Shown here piece after piece: positions 1 through 14,200 of a stretch of 64,000 nt of DNA. The position numbers and the translations under genes were made by a program. Source of the stretch: Hemibagrus wyckioides (Eukaryota; Chordata; Actinopteri; Siluriformes; Bagridae); the NCBI RefSeq assembly GCF_019097595.1, contig NC_080731.1, positions 12,694,071 through 12,758,070 of the forward strand, in the 5' to 3' direction. Position 1 is the first letter of the stretch; each line of letters starts with the position of its first letter. The notes under the pieces are model-generated. The model was given only the letters and a program-made list of their open reading frames with translations. It had not been told where the DNA came from and did no database searches.

Positions 1-393
1 GGTGAGACTGGGGCAATGAAATGAGGTCAGATGTAATAAGAGCGTGGTCTTAAGGCCACGCTGGGGAGATGATAGTTCAGTTATGGCCGATGGCGCATTA
101 ACAGGACAGTCCACTAATCCAGTGGTTTATTTAACACCTTGCCTGATGTCTAAGCTTTAATATGCCTGTCTCCTCATCTGACCCACAATTTATGTATTCC
201 ACCCTGACCTCTGTAAATTCCAGCAGAACCAATAGAAGCTCCACCATTGAATGCTCTTAAGCCTTGAACTACACTGAACTGACTCGGACCTATTGTACCG
301 TGTCAGGAGATTGGCATTGGTCCTCTACACATATTTTATTCTTTTAAAGATCTCCCTACGTAAAAATATTAGTTTTATCAGGCAAATATTAGG

Positions 394-605
394 GGGCACT
401 GCGGCTTGTTGGTCAGTATGTATGCCTCGCAATTCTGGGGATGGGAATTGATTCCTGCCTTTACCCTGTGTGTGCACAGAGTCTGCATGTTCTCCCCGTG
501 CTTCAGGGGCTCCCTCAGGGTACTGCAGTTTTCTCTCCCTGTCCAAAGACGTGCTATAGGCTGATTGGCATTTCTAAATGGTCTGGAGTGTGTGTGCAAT
601 TGCAG
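394..605 (-). repeat. Teleost interspersed repeat, copy 1 (degraded)
   Basis: It reads like the common fish repeat with the phrases ggtcagtatg, tgcatgttctccccgtg, ccaaagacgtgct and gattggcatttctaaatgg. The same phrases recur in five other copies in this window. It is in the reverse orientation relative to the copy at 18030. The family name is not assigned. Confidence 0.65.
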
Positions 606-620
606 ATAAACAGTACAGCC

Positions 621-643
621 CCTAACCTTAACCCTAACCCTAT
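621..643. repeat. Short telomere-like CCCTAA run
   Basis: About three and a half units of a CCTAAC/CCCTAA pattern occur directly after the dispersed repeat. A second trace of about two units is at 53945-53957. They are too short to be called interstitial telomeres with confidence. Confidence 0.35.
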
Positions 644-1837
644 TATTTTTATGTTATCATTATTATATATTATACATATTTGTTTCTTCTTATTATATTA
701 TTTTATACCCTTTTAAACAAATGAAGTGACAATTTTACTACCCATTGTAACAGTAATGCAGGATGCAATTTATCAGAGACGATCCAAAATCATTGGCAAT
801 ATCTATAGCTGGGGTCATCCAGCATCAAGGAGTCAAGGAATCATAATCAGACTGAAATCAGGTGTAAGTTAGAAAAATGGGAGACAGGAACAGGAAACAA
901 GGCTCCATAAATCACAAAAATGCTCAACAAGATTTGGGGAGAGGAAATAAAGGAAATAATAGGCACGTTAATTACGAACAGGTCCACAATCCATTGGCAA
1001 TACAGGGCAGGACTAAAATCAAAACAAGTCACATGTCTGTAACTTATGACAACTGCATGTGATTTGAATCATATATATGAGATTTGATAAGTGCTTTGTC
1101 ACGTTTGCAAGCACACTGGTTTTTAGCTAAGATCCTTCTATCCATATCAATCTAGATGACCGAAAGCAGTACTGAAAAGGTTTTAGGCCCATGTAAGGCT
1201 TTTTTAAAAATGTACATTTCAAATATAAAAGATTCATGCAATCTCAAGCCTGAAGCAACTGATTACACAGCATGTGTGGATACCGATTAGAGCTCTCACA
1301 GTGCTGATCAGAAAATAAAAAGGAACAGCAAATCCAAGATGTTTAAGATTCAACTCCGGGAGCACCACAAATGGACATTAAAAGGCTCAAACTGCCAATC
1401 TTCCAAACTCAGACATACTTCCTTTATTGGTTTACACCTTGTCTCAATGTTCAGACCAGTGTTTGAGTGATTGGCTGGGAAACTGTGGTGCTTTCGTTAG
1501 AACGCTTTGATTTAGATTGGCTAGCGTTTGCTTGATTGATTAGCTAACATTAGTTTTGGCCGTCAGCAGTAAATTGAGAGTTGATGAGCTGTCAACATAA
1601 ATTCTGATCTCATTCAGTTATATGTTTGACAGTACTGCTTGTCACTGAGAATATTAGTGCTGGTTTATAAATGTGCTCATGAGCCTGTATGTATCATACA
1701 TCCATAGATAAGACCAAACCTTAAAGGAATACTCAAGCATTTTCTGTTGCAAATTTATCTTTTTGACAGGATAATTAACCAGAATTGCTGTGTAGTGTGC
1801 TGCTCCAGTGTTGAGAATGAGAATGAGAAATAACATC

Positions 1838-2403
1838 TTAAAGGAAAACTCCACCATGGAACACATGAAATATCTTTATATTGTAATGTGTTTAGTGATT
1901 CATGTGGTAATTTGTTGGTGTATTCTTGTTTGTGTGTTTGCTGTAAACAGGTTAACATTGCGAGTGGCGTTACAATGGTGTTAAAAAGAAGCTATTAGCT
2001 GTTAAAAAATGGACTCAAGCTTCTTTTCTCACTCATCATTTTCCCTCAATGTCATATTCATTAATGGGAAATCCACTGTAGAAGTAGTAGAGACAACATA
2101 AAGTCCCAGAATACAATGCTGCTGTACCACTTAGCTTGGCTAGTTAGTGAATAACAAGATGAGAAATTTGATGACGTTGCTGATCTGTGTGAACAGAGTG
2201 TATAGATGAGGAGGACTAAATCCCACTAGGGTCACTATCAGCAGGCAGACCAACTGCATTGTGGGTAATGTAGGAAACCGACAGCAAGCTAATGTAGGAA
2301 AAAGGAAGAAACATGTCTAAGTGACAAAGTCAACAATATAAATCTTGGATGTGAGTAAAGATCATGTAATATGCAAGGTGTTTAAAGTGGATTCTTCTTT
2401 AGG
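1838..2403. mobile_element. Candidate short non-autonomous DNA transposon with imperfect terminal inverted repeats
   Basis: The left end, ttaaaggaaaactccacc at 1838-1855, is roughly the inverse of gtggattcttctttagg at 2387-2403, about 12 of 15 positions pairing. The interior has no open frame of note and contains cattgtgggtaatgtagg, a phrase that looks repeat-derived. A related ttaaaggaatactc lies upstream at about 1721. Superfamily and target-site duplication are not resolved. Confidence 0.3.
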
Positions 2404-3060
2404 ATTCCAGCTTTAGAGGGACATTCTCTGATCTCTCATGTCTGCCACATCTTACGATCAATGAATATGCATATTATAGTCAGAGATTATAAAACCATTT
2501 TTAATGAAATTCATAGACTGTCCTTACTTGTCCATTGTAAGTGAGCAGAGATTAAAGGCTTCCTTTTCCCAGTACAGAGAAACAAGTATGGCTTTAAGCT
2601 TTAAGTCACTAGAAGAGGTTGTCAGTAGGAGTCATTACTCCTCCATGTGAGAAAACTCCTCCATGTGACAGAGGAGAAGAAGGGATGGAGGAGAGAACGC
2701 TCCCACTTCCTACTGCTAGGATTGTATAACATTTGTTACACAAGCAAAGCTGAAGCCCACTGTCATATCGTCTATGAAATCATGTAACGCAGTTGTATGG
2801 AATCTTTCTCTGACTACCATGTTTTCAGATGTGTGTGGGAGTATGGAAATCTAAAGCCTTTCATACTGCACACATGCATAAACATTGTGGCGCTTCTCTC
2901 TTTCTGATCAGATTACCTGGAAAGCTTGACTACGGCAAACCTCAATGCTCAGCATGTACTGCTAATTGAGAATTTAGTATAATTTTGCATATCATTAACT
3001 CTATAGCTATTGCATTTTACTATCATTTTATCTCTCTGCTGTGTTCTCTGTGCTTTGTAG

Positions 3061-3149
<89 letters not shown>

Positions 3150-3164
3150 CCTCTCTCTCTCTCT
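3061..3164. repeat. CT/GA microsatellite
   Basis: About 100 nt of nearly pure CT with a few TTT and CCC interruptions. It generates four overlapping Ser/Leu or Arg/Glu open frames that are artefacts. Confidence 0.97.
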
Positions 3165-3920
3165 GTTTCTGTCTTCGCTGTCTGTGCACGATCGGAGCGC
3201 CTTTCAGATTTACACCCACACAAACACATTCACTTGCAGTAACGCTGGTCATTCCATCGCTCACATTTCACTGTCTTAGAAAGTCAGCAACGGCTTAAGA
3301 TTTACCAGAAGCTATTAAGTGTTTATAGCTGGCAATTTCTGTTATCATTCGTCACCCAGTTTTATAATGTTCGAGAAAACTAGGCACAGGATTTATTATT
3401 GTGAGATCGTTTGGGTGTTTAGTGAGAACACTATTCCAGGGAGCGCATTGTATTGTTCACTGTGGCTTTCACATGGGAGCTCTATGTTACATATGAAGGT
3501 GTTCTGTTACAGGATCAATACACACACAGCAATTCCTTAACAGTATATGACCGCACTCTGTGGACTCCTTTACATCCTATTGATGATCAGTCAATTCATA
3601 TTAAGTCAACACCAAACGCAAATGACGCTCTTCACCTCTCAAATTGGCATCCGAGCCACGTTCTCACGTTCCACAGGAGACGTAGACAGGAATTATCGCT
3701 ATAGTATTCCCATGACGACACCATCCACCACGGCCAAGCCCTATTCTGTTATATCTGCTGTTTGCTCACAGAGACCAAGGTGAGACTTTGAGGAGAGCAA
3801 ACAGCCTGAAAAAAACTCCCTGTCCCCTCACTAAAGGCTCATTTCCCCTTCTGTAATCTCATATTTGCTTGTTCTCTGTGGGTTGTGAAGAATAACACTG
3901 TTCTTTGTAATCGCCCGCAG

Positions 3921-4052
3921 GCTATAATAAACAGCACCATCACCCCAAACATGAGCTTCACGAAGACGTCGCAGAAGTTTGGGCAGTGGGCAGATAGCCG
4001 TGCCAACACGGTGTACGGGTTGGGGTTCTCCTCAGAGCATCATCTATCTAAG
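3921..4052 (+). CDS. homer1: homer1 exon (EVH1 second half)
   Basis: This is a 132-nt, 44-codon phase-0 exon preceded by cgcccgcag and followed by gtgggt. It begins [13 protein letters not shown] and ends SSEHHLSK, corresponding to residues 55-98 of the family. It carries the peptide-groove residues V85 and G89 within VYGLGF. The open frame continues past the donor to 4427, but that extension is CT-rich intron and is not coding. Confidence 0.96.
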
Positions 4053-7000
4053 GTGGGTGGAATTCTGCACTGCTATGGCTCACTCAGTCTCTTTCTGTGC
4101 ATCTCGGTGCTGGGGAACACCTACACACTGTGCCCTAATGAGCAGCTGTACAGTCATCAGTGCGTGGGAGGCTTCTTCTGCGTGGTCCTTTCCTCTCTCC
4201 TTTCTCTCTCTTTCAGAATATTTCTCTCTTGGTTTCTCTCGCTCAGTCTCTCTCTCTCTCTCCTCCACATTATGATTAAGTACTGTCACACATCGGGGGT
4301 GGAAAAGCAGCAAGGCCTCACTATCAGGCTTATGCAAGAGAGTCATCATACCTTCACACCCTCATCCACACATGCACACTATTCTTTTATGATCTCTCTT
4401 TTTCTCTTAGTCTTTTGCTTACATTAAATAGGCATGATTCATTCTTTAATGTCCACTTGACCAGTTACAGTGTATTGGTCCAAGCCTACACAGGCTTATT
4501 TTTACATCATACAATTCTTCAGTCACTTTTTCAAGAATCTTCTCAGTAGATGTGAGCTGGATTAGCAGTTTAATCTCTCTTCCATCAATCACATTCCAAT
4601 CGAAAATAAATGATTGGTACAATATTTTAAAATGACTTTTTTCTAGCCTTTCTCTATTTGTATGTCCACACTAAGGGCCATATTTACTAAAGCACTAATT
4701 ACAGCCGTTTTAGAAACCATTTACACTAGTAGGGTGGCCAATTTAAAAACCTGCATGCAAATAAACACAGGCACACTCCTAATTAGCGTAAAGCAAGCAC
4801 AATATAACCCAGTGTTTTTATTTTTACTTTTTTCAACATGCCTTCCTGTCAGCACACAAATTGGCAGACCTGGTATTCATGCAACAATGTTTGTTATTAG
4901 GGTTGTTAAATTACACACAAACTGATCGTTTACACTCGGAAATACGTATATATAATTAGGCAGAAGCTCTACACATCAGTGACCGCCGCTTTATATTATT
5001 ATAAGGTTTGGGAATGTGATATCATGACCCTGTGTCTTATGACTGATCTGCTGTTTTGGCAGGTATGCGCTCAGATAGACAGCCTAGCTAATGGATGAGA
5101 TTGCATACAAAGAGTGTTTGTATCCCAAAAAAAATCTACAACGGACTGTCATGTTCCCAATATTACACATTCACACACTGCTCACGGGCTGTGAGTGACT
5201 CAGAATACTCACCTAACTGCTCACCAGACGTGCTAAGATGTCTGGAGATGTAATAGGAGGTAACATATCCAGATCATTACTGCACTCTGCTTGGGAGTTT
5301 GCATGGCTCCACACTGTCAATAAGACCAATTTGATACATAAACCATTGCTGCTCCACAGCTCTAGGGTCGCTGATTCGATCCTGAGCTCTGGTTACTGTC
5401 TGTGTGCATGTTTTTCCCGTGTCCCTTTGGGTTTTTTCTGGGTTCTCTGGTTTCCTCCCACTTTCCAAAAACAAGCTGGTGGGATTTAAGTTCATGAAAA
5501 TAAGTGTGTGAATGGGTGTGTATTGGCTTGGAATGACCAGGGGGTATTTCCCAGTGTTCTTGGTCCAGTGTGTGTGAGTGATTCATATAAACCACTACTA
5601 GCTCTAACCTATAATGCAGTATGACGATTCCCAAACCTTTTAGGTGCTAAATTACCTTATACATGTTTAATGAATTGCAAGCACATGCATGATTTATGCT
5701 TGGGATCCTGGGTCATGTGCACTTTATTTATTTATTTATTTATTTATTATAAAGTATAGCTAGGGCTGGCAATATACAAGGAAGGCATCGTTGATGCGTC
5801 TAACACTCGCATTATATTTTAACACAACGTAGATTATACTGCATATGTGAACACAAAGCAAGCTTGTCACTATAGCAACCAAGCTCTAAGGGCACACTCT
5901 AGTTTAGCTTTCTCTTTCTGATTAGCTACAGAGAAGATTCAGTGCTAGACTGAAAAGCAACAGCTAATAAATGTGAAATGTAACAGACAGCCGGTGTTGA
6001 GTTTGATTTGTGACATGCGGACATCACGCTACACTGAGATACACAACCTTTGCCGCATTGCTATGATTTTTTTGTTTAGTGGAAAATAATTAGCAGAGGA
6101 TTTACTCACCAAAACAAAAGTCATGCTAATAATCATGCTAAAAGTTTTAAAATCCAATGTATAGTTTGGCTGATTAGTAGATATGGGCCTGTTTCCCCAA
6201 AACTGCTTTCTTTTTTTTCTCATCATCCTCAATGCACACTCAGTTCTTCAGGAGAGTATTCATTGCCCAGTCAGTTGCTTGTACATGCAAATCTGACCTC
6301 AAATATCTTCTCAGTTTGCCGACAAGTTTGCGGAGTATAAAGAAGCAGCCCGCTTAGCCAAGGAGAAGTCTCTGGAGAAGATGGAGCTGGCGAGCTCTCC
6401 CTCTCAGGTGCGGATGTTGTCATTGTAAAGATCTCTGCTTGTCTAGGTCTTTTAACACACTTCATTACTACACGATTTATTCAGCTTGATTCCTTTGAGA
6501 GTCAAATTTCCTTAAATCTAAAACAACTCCCTGGGGCTTTGCACTTGGGCAAGTTGGATTAATGAACAGTTTTGTCATGCTGTTTAGTTAAAACCTAAAA
6601 AAAAAAAAAAAAGAAAAGAAAACTTGATTAATGTTGCTATTCTTATCAGCACCAAAGCCTGAGGCTCCTTACTGTAAATGATGTATTGTTAGTTGACAAT
6701 TAGAGAGTCGTAATAAGTAATTGATGTGGCTCTGTTAATTTCCAGCGGAGGATTTGCGTGTTATCAGTAGACACAAATATCCTGTGAGGAGTTCCCGCAG
6801 ACAAATACAAGGCTTTCTTCATATTACGCTACGACATATTACAGAGTATATTTTGGCAATTTGTGTCACTATTTTTGGTATTTTCAATACAGTTGTGATT
6901 GTCTTATTGTGCCTGTAGTATTAAAAGGCTCTTATTAATTCTTAACCTAGATTAAATCGAATAAATCGTCATAGTGTTTATTTTTGGCTGATAAGCAGAA

Positions 7001-8696
7001 CAGAAATCATAGGACTGAACGCTAGTAAAGTTTGTGTTTGTGGTTCCTTCTAGGAATCGCCTGCTGATATTCACTCGCCTCTGACCCCTCCTGTCACTGC
7101 TGACCTCTGCCGAGTCAACGGCACGGGAGATGATGTCACCTTGTCTGATGCATCACCGAATTCGGAGCTCCAATCAGATCTGTCCCCGACCACCCCGACC
7201 CTTGCGCACAGGTAACTACATTTTTTTGTATTTTTGTATTTTGTTTTATGTGTGTGCGTGTTTCTGCATGTGTGTGTGTGTGTGTTCGCTGTAAGAGGAG
7301 CTTTTAAAGCATTTAAAGCCTACTTGATCTGGGTTCGCATTTAGCACTCATGCTTTTATTCAATCAACACAACAACCAATACAGTTATCTAAAAGAGCCG
7401 AATGTAGTTATATAATCTTAGATTATTATGAGTTTGGATTTCCACCCCAAAAAAAAGTGACCTTTTTGGAATAAAAATACATCTATGTGTATTTAGTAAC
7501 CCTAAATGTATGCTACTGTATCTGCACTGGTGCTGTCTCCTAAATAAAATCCTAAAATCTTTAAGATCTCTAAGATAAGAGTTTAACCCTACAGCACAGT
7601 TGAATCAGATTGATTTCTATCCCTTTAGCTTTGAAGTCTGTGGGGTTGTTATAAAGTTGGAATAATGGCTAAACACTTTTAGCCAGATGAATAATGTTGC
7701 TTTTTGTATATTCCTTCATAAAGTACAGTCTCTGTTTGCGATGCAGTACAGTATGATGCATTCTCAATGCCAAGAAGATCTTGTTTATTAGTTTGAAGCA
7801 TGCGTCATCTGTTTTTCTTCATCTGTTCCTCTTGAGTCAAACAGTTGAGTCAGCAATGCCTCAGTGGTCCACAATACAACTGAGGATAATTTCTTCACTA
7901 TTAAATACATTATTATTATTATTATTTTTTTATCTTTTCTTTCCAGAGACGTGTTTCAAACATGTCAGGTCTTCTCTTTCTGATAAACCTATTCCTGCTG
8001 CTTGTGATAAAAGCCACCGCGTAGTTGCTGACGTGCGCATTTTGCTGAAACACACACAGCACACAGGGCTGTATTTCTGACGGTTCTGGATTTTCCATAA
8101 TGCAGTGTTTCTATATGCATATATATTTTCCTGGTGCAGACGGATTGCATTCCTCTAATGCTTTGTAGCCACCTGAAAGGACTCTCTTTAAGCCTGTCTT
8201 TGTTAAATGATTTACCTTGGTTCATATTCCTGCAGGGATAATATGTTTGATTTTCTTTGACAATACACTCCTTTGTACACTTCTTGTGACTTTGTGACTG
8301 TTGGAATGCACTTCCATATTGTAACTTGCGAATGATTTTGCATCTCTGTAATACGAAGAGTTTTATTTTCTGTATTTATTAAATATTGCATCCTTCTTTG
8401 TTTCTGATGTTTTTGTAAATCTAGTTATGCATATAGCAAGTTTAATGTGTGTTAATTTGAGATAAATACAGAAGGGCCAACTACTAAGGTGTGGAAGCTG
8501 GGGGAAGTTATGTATATGTGGAGTAGGGTTATGTAGCTGCTATAGTCAGTTTTCTGGGCTTTTTAATTCAGATTATGCAATTCACCTGTGTGTAGTTTTA
8601 CACCTCTGAAGTAGCCAGATTTTTCTGTGGAAAGTGGAAAGGTCTGAGACGCCATTTTTTCAGCAATGTGTACACTGCCTTTAAACACGAACCTAA

Positions 8697-8743
<47 letters not shown>

Positions 8744-10081
8744 ATACTTCTTTTTTTTTCATTTGAAATGTGAACTGAATAATAAAAATAGTGCTTTTTT
8801 TTCTTTTATGTCAAATGCAATATGATGTATTCCTCGAGATTTAGGAATTCCTTCAATTAAGATGCTGGAAATAAATGTGAAAAACAATGTTTTATGCCTT
8901 TTGAAGGATGACACTATTCATTTATTAATAGCACTATATTTATATTGGGCATTTCATGTTTTTTCTATCTATTTACATACTAAAATTTGTTGTTACATCA
9001 AACTGACACTGGACTGACATTTACATTTATATTTATGGAATTGGGCAGATTCCATATACTGCTTTTTATACTGCTCTTGTTCAGATACTGCTCTTTGCTC
9101 AAGTCGATATTGTTTAAGAAAACTGTCAGACTAATGCGTCACTGACTGAGACACCGGCATGGCTGAACATCTCTGTATTAGGAAAGCTTCGCCGCTTGTG
9201 CACAATTCTCTCACAACTTTTATGTAACGTTTAACTCTGTAGTAACATCTGAAGTCTGAATATGAATGTGCACATTTTCTGTCTAAAATCGTCTCTATGT
9301 GCGCTTAACTGAATTATAAATATAGTCCTAAATTACGTCTTTTTTAAATAAACGTCATTAAAATGATATCATATTTACCTTATTTTCAACATTTTAGAAA
9401 GAAAGCGAGCTGTTAGACTGCATCATCCTGGACTTGTAGTTATTATGTGTGTGCGTCTGGTGTGTTTGGAGTGTGTGGGTGGTGAATTCACTCTTCTCAC
9501 AGTCACTTCTGCAGCACATGAGTCAGTCAGATGGCCTGTTATGTCAGATTGCTGGAGAAAAAAAAGGTCTGAATGCATGATGTTTATAGTTTAGGTTAAA
9601 GATTATACCGATTTGGCCTGGATGAGTAGTGGATCATAACACTGGCACTTTGAATGCTAGTGAAATCAGTGCCGTATTTGTGTATTGATACAGATACATT
9701 GTGTAAGTAAGTACGGTGTATAGCGGGTTGTGTAATGCGCTGCACTGCTGAGTGAACTGGCTGTAAACTGTTATGTGGAATTGTTTATTGATTCAGTTTC
9801 TGGTTCACTTGGGCTTGCAGAGATGAACATTTATCTCAAATGTTCTTTCCTGTGTGGAGATGCTGAACATGGTTGGTTTATATCACGGTATATAACAGTT
9901 CTTCCTTCATGATTTATTCAGAAGGTGTAGAAATGAAGCACAGTGTATTATGTAGGATATTGCAAAGTTTATTTCAGGAGTGTTCAATGAATCATCTACT
10001 AAATACAAATAACTTGGAGTGCTTTGTAAACTCAATTAACTTGTTAAAAAAAATAACAGAACATTTTTTTTTGCCACTTGA

Positions 10082-10153
<72 letters not shown>

Positions 10154-11221
10154 GCTCTGATCAGGCATAACATTATGACCTCTGACAGGTGCCGTGAATA
10201 ACACTGATTATCTCCTCATCATGGCACCTGTTAGTGGGTGGGATATATTAGGCAGCAAGTGAACATTTTGTCCTCAAAGTTGATGTGTTAGAAGCAGGAA
10301 AAATGGGCAAGCGTAAGGATTTGAGCGAGATTGACGAAGGGCCAAATTGTGATGGCTAGACAACTGGATCAGAGCATCTCTAAAACTGCAGCTCTTGTGG
10401 GGTGTTCCTAGTCTGCAGTGGTCAGTATCTATCAGAAGTGGTCCAAGGAAGGAACAGTGGTGAACCGGTGACAGGGTCATGGGCAGTCAAGACTCATTGA
10501 TGCACGTGGGGAGCGAAGACTGGCTCGTGTGGTTCGATCCAAGAGACGTGCTACTGTTGCTCAGAAGAAGTTAATGCTGGTTCTGATAGAAAGGGCTGTT
10601 TTGGCAGCAAAAGGGAAACTAACACAATATTAGCAATATTAGGCAGGTGGTCATAAAGTTATGCCTGGTTAGTGTATGTATATATATATATATATATATA
10701 TAATATAATAGAATATAATATTTGGCCTAGATTTGTGGGGAAAAATTGTCATGTCAAGAGATTAAGATAGCAATAATCCAAAATTAAAATCAGACATTTT
10801 TAATACACTATATCATATAAAGTATCTTCATATCAACGTCACCAAGTCACATGACCAGTAATGAATTCATTACTCCAGAATAAGTTAGAAATGACTCCAG
10901 AATAAGCAAAGACATAATTGTTAATAAAATGGTGTAATAATAATAATAATAAAAAAAACACAGTTCACAGTTAAATAAAAGCATCCAGTAAAAGAGTCCA
11001 GTACATTTAGATGATTTTTTTTAGCAGTAGCACACCTGCTACACCTGAGAAGGTGACTCAGGTATGTTTCATATTAAATTATGTAATAAAGTTTTTGACT
11101 GGAGGAAAACTGAAATAAATATAATGAATATTTTAAAAATGTAATACAACTTACCACAAATGAGGCCTGTCTACATGTTCTTCTTTTAGTGAAATGACTT
11201 TCTCCAGTTCCCCTGCAGGAC

Positions 11222-11283
<62 letters not shown>

Positions 11284-14200
11284 TGTCTCGTTGAGGCCCG
11301 TCTTGCCTTTCTTGCTCGTGTGAGGAGCTTTATAAGCATGTGTGGCTCCTTGTCATGTCCTCAGTAGGTGTCAGGATGTGGGCTGAGGATCCGTCAGTCA
11401 GAATGGCAGTCATGAGGGAAAGGTGGCGCTGACGTCAGCACTGCAGGCACAGCGTCGTGAGAGATGAAAGTGAATTAGCATCAGGCCTCGTGGGCCTGCA
11501 GCGTAGGCACCGAGCTTGCTGGAGTGCTTAGACGTGGCGTGTGTTACGCACTGCTGTGTGGGTGGGTGGGTAGGAGAGAGGGAGAAATGAAGAGGAGATG
11601 TGCTGGGGAAGGATGACAACCAACTCAGTAAAAGTGTGAAGGGGTTAGAGAGGGAATTCTGTGGGCTGTAATCTGCGTTGGTGGCACAATCTCAATATGG
11701 CTCATAGTTCTGTTTCACTGAGTGGAAGATTTAAGCTTGAAAATGCATAGTGGTATTGGGTGAAAAGATTATTTTAGGGACTTTTTATAATAGTATAAAT
11801 CTGTATTAACATTTCATATGTTATGAATGGAGTTATTAGATTTGCTGAATAGCAGTTTTATGGTAATGAAAACAAGAACAGTCATGGTCAGTGACTTTAA
11901 GTATCATGATGTGATATTTTTACCAACTTGCACAACCCTACTAAGTCGTTGTGAGAGTGAGGAATGTAATCCTGGAACCGCTGATGGCTCTGGCTGGTTA
12001 AAGGGGATGTTATATTCATTTTTACAGGTTATTTATACATGCTGAAAAAGCAAAGGGCAGCACAGTGGAGTATTACTGCATTACTGCTCCAGGGTCTGAT
12101 CCTGACTCAGGTTTCGGTCTGTATGAGTTTCCTTCGAGTTCTCTAGTTATCTCCTGCCCCCTAAAAGCAGGCCAGGTAGTATGCTATGTGTGCTTGAGTG
12201 TGTGCATGGTACCCTTCGATGGGCTAGTATCCCTGTATGACTGAGCTCGGCTTGGTCTCCCTTAAACGTGATGCTTTCAAAGCACTCCAGCGGATAAAGC
12301 TACTTTGACAGACAGTTCAAATTAAACACCACTTATAGTTACCCAGAACAGCATTGTAATTACATGTGGCCTTAAATAGCCTCTCTTTGCCTTTTGTACT
12401 TGACTGCTATGAGAGTACCCATGCCTCTGAGTCATCAAGGTTTTTTTTTGGATTGTTTGTTTGTTTTCAGGGACATGGTGCCAATAGGAAAAAATACTAA
12501 ATCAAAATTGGGAAGATTAATGTTTATATACTGTGTATCATGAAGAAATTTTTTGATGTCTGAATCTCGCAATCTTTATGCCAATTATTTATAAAACCAT
12601 CTAATTTTTAGCACATTGCTGGTATCATCAGGACCTATCATTATGTTAAAACGTCTTATTTCATTAGAAGTAATAATAGAGAGTATGTAAGAAATCAGAA
12701 GTTCAGAGTAAACCTGCATAGTAATAATTTCAGCCTATAAACAGGAAAGGAGATGGAAGGAGATCACGAGTTTTACTCCTGACGATACTATAGCCAACTG
12801 TGATAGCCATCTCTCAGGATAGGAGACATACTTTCTCTTCCCTGTCAATCACAGCAACACTAACAAATCATGGACATCTGTGAGATCATGTATGTAGAAG
12901 AGGGTAGATTTCCTCCGTGTGTTATGTGACTTTATATGTTTCACAAGAAGCATTTGCTGGCCTTCACCCTCTCTGTTTTGTAGCTGCAGTATGATAGGGA
13001 TGAGCTGGATGGGAAATGGCAGGTGACCATTTTGAGGAGAAAATGAAACCTTTTAACATATAAAGTACTGACTGTACAGAAAATTAGCATGAATAAATTA
13101 AACCGAATCAATATTTAGCATGAGCGTCCTTTCCCGTGAAAACTGCATTGGTCCTGTTAGGTTCACTGTTGTGCAGTTTTCTAAGGTAATCAGCTGGAAA
13201 GTTTTTCAGAGCATAGCAGAGAACCTGGCACGGTCCTTCTGGAGATTCTGGCTAATGCACCTGCTTCTGTTTTTGCAGGACATGCCAGGCAGCCTCAAAG
13301 ATGTTTTAGTGGATTATCATTTATAATGTTACTTTTTCTAATGACATGCAATATTGTCAGCTGCTTTAGGTTTTGCTGATGCTGAATTATTGAATTATTA
13401 GCAACTCGCAGTGAAAATAGATGCCCTGATGTATGTCATGCCTGGGCAAAATGTCTTCAGATATCATGATACCATGTTTTGCCATATCACACGACCCATG
13501 ATATACTCTGCCGTATAATTGATCTGTATTTTCATGACGTTTATTTATTTCTTTTTTGTCACAACAGTCCGACTACCACGAAGCACTGGGAAGCTGAATT
13601 GGCAGCTCTGAAGAGCAACAATGCCAAACTCACAGCAGCGCTGCTGGAGTCCACTGCCAACGTCAAGCAGTGGAAACAACAGCTGGCTGCTTATCAGGAG
13701 GAGGCTGAGCGACTTCATAAAAGGGTGAGGATCAGAAACACGTTTTCATCACAAGAATGGACAATAAAGCTGCATACAACAGAAGTGACTCATTTTTTAT
13801 TAGGAATTGAACACAAAATGAAATATTTATTTTGAATACTATCTAGCCTACTAGATTTCAAACCTCTATAAAGAGTACATTCATTATTCTGATTGGTTTG
13901 TCCTTGTCATGAGGCAGATGCTTGGAGGCTGGATGCAAGTGTAGACGTTTTATTAACAAAAATGTCACAAAAATAGGAATAGTTTTTCCAATTCCTATTC
14001 CTATTTTCCTAAAAACGATCAAAAAATTAGGATCTGGTGAACAAACCAAAAAAGGGTCATACAGGTCAGAACATCATTCACATAGGCTATGCGAGTGTTT
14101 GTTGTAATGTTGTAGCTGCTGTTGTGGGAAAATGAATCAGTGCCTTCTGACCAATCAGATTTGAGAATCCAGCGTTACTGTGGAATAATGGTTTTCAACA

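Larger units (their letters stand above)
1..3920 (+). other. Presumed homer1 intron 2 (partial), no coding exon recognised
   Basis: No sequence matching the first 54 residues of Homer was seen on either strand, so this stretch is most simply the intron before the first visible exon. It holds a degraded dispersed repeat (394-605), a short telomere-like motif, a candidate inverted-repeat element (1838-2403) and a CT microsatellite. The open frames seen are short or low complexity. Confidence 0.5.
7212..13567 (+). other. homer1: homer1 largest visible intron, site of a possible Homer1a-like short form
   Basis: This 6.36-kb intron separates the EVH1/linker exons from the coiled-coil exons. In mammals the activity-induced Homer1a arises by reading into the equivalent intron and polyadenylating there. 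Here read-through meets TAA at 7213-7215. AATAAA hexamers occur at 7470-7475 and 7543-7548, and repeatedly in the AAAT array from 8695. Scattered ATTTA motifs are present. The intron also contains a Tc1-like relic, microsatellites and a dispersed repeat. Use as a short-isoform 3' end is inferred. Confidence 0.4.

Noticed and set aside
3023..3298. Arg/Glu and Ser/Leu frames over the CT tract
   Set aside because: They are translations of a microsatellite.
1..3920. homer1 exons 1-2
   Set aside because: No frame on either strand resembles the first 54 residues of Homer. They are presumed left of the window rather than missing.
4053..4427. Continuation of the open frame after the 3921-4052 homer1 exon
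   Set aside because: It passes a consensus donor, becomes CT-rich, and the next homer1 exon restores the family sequence at 6315.
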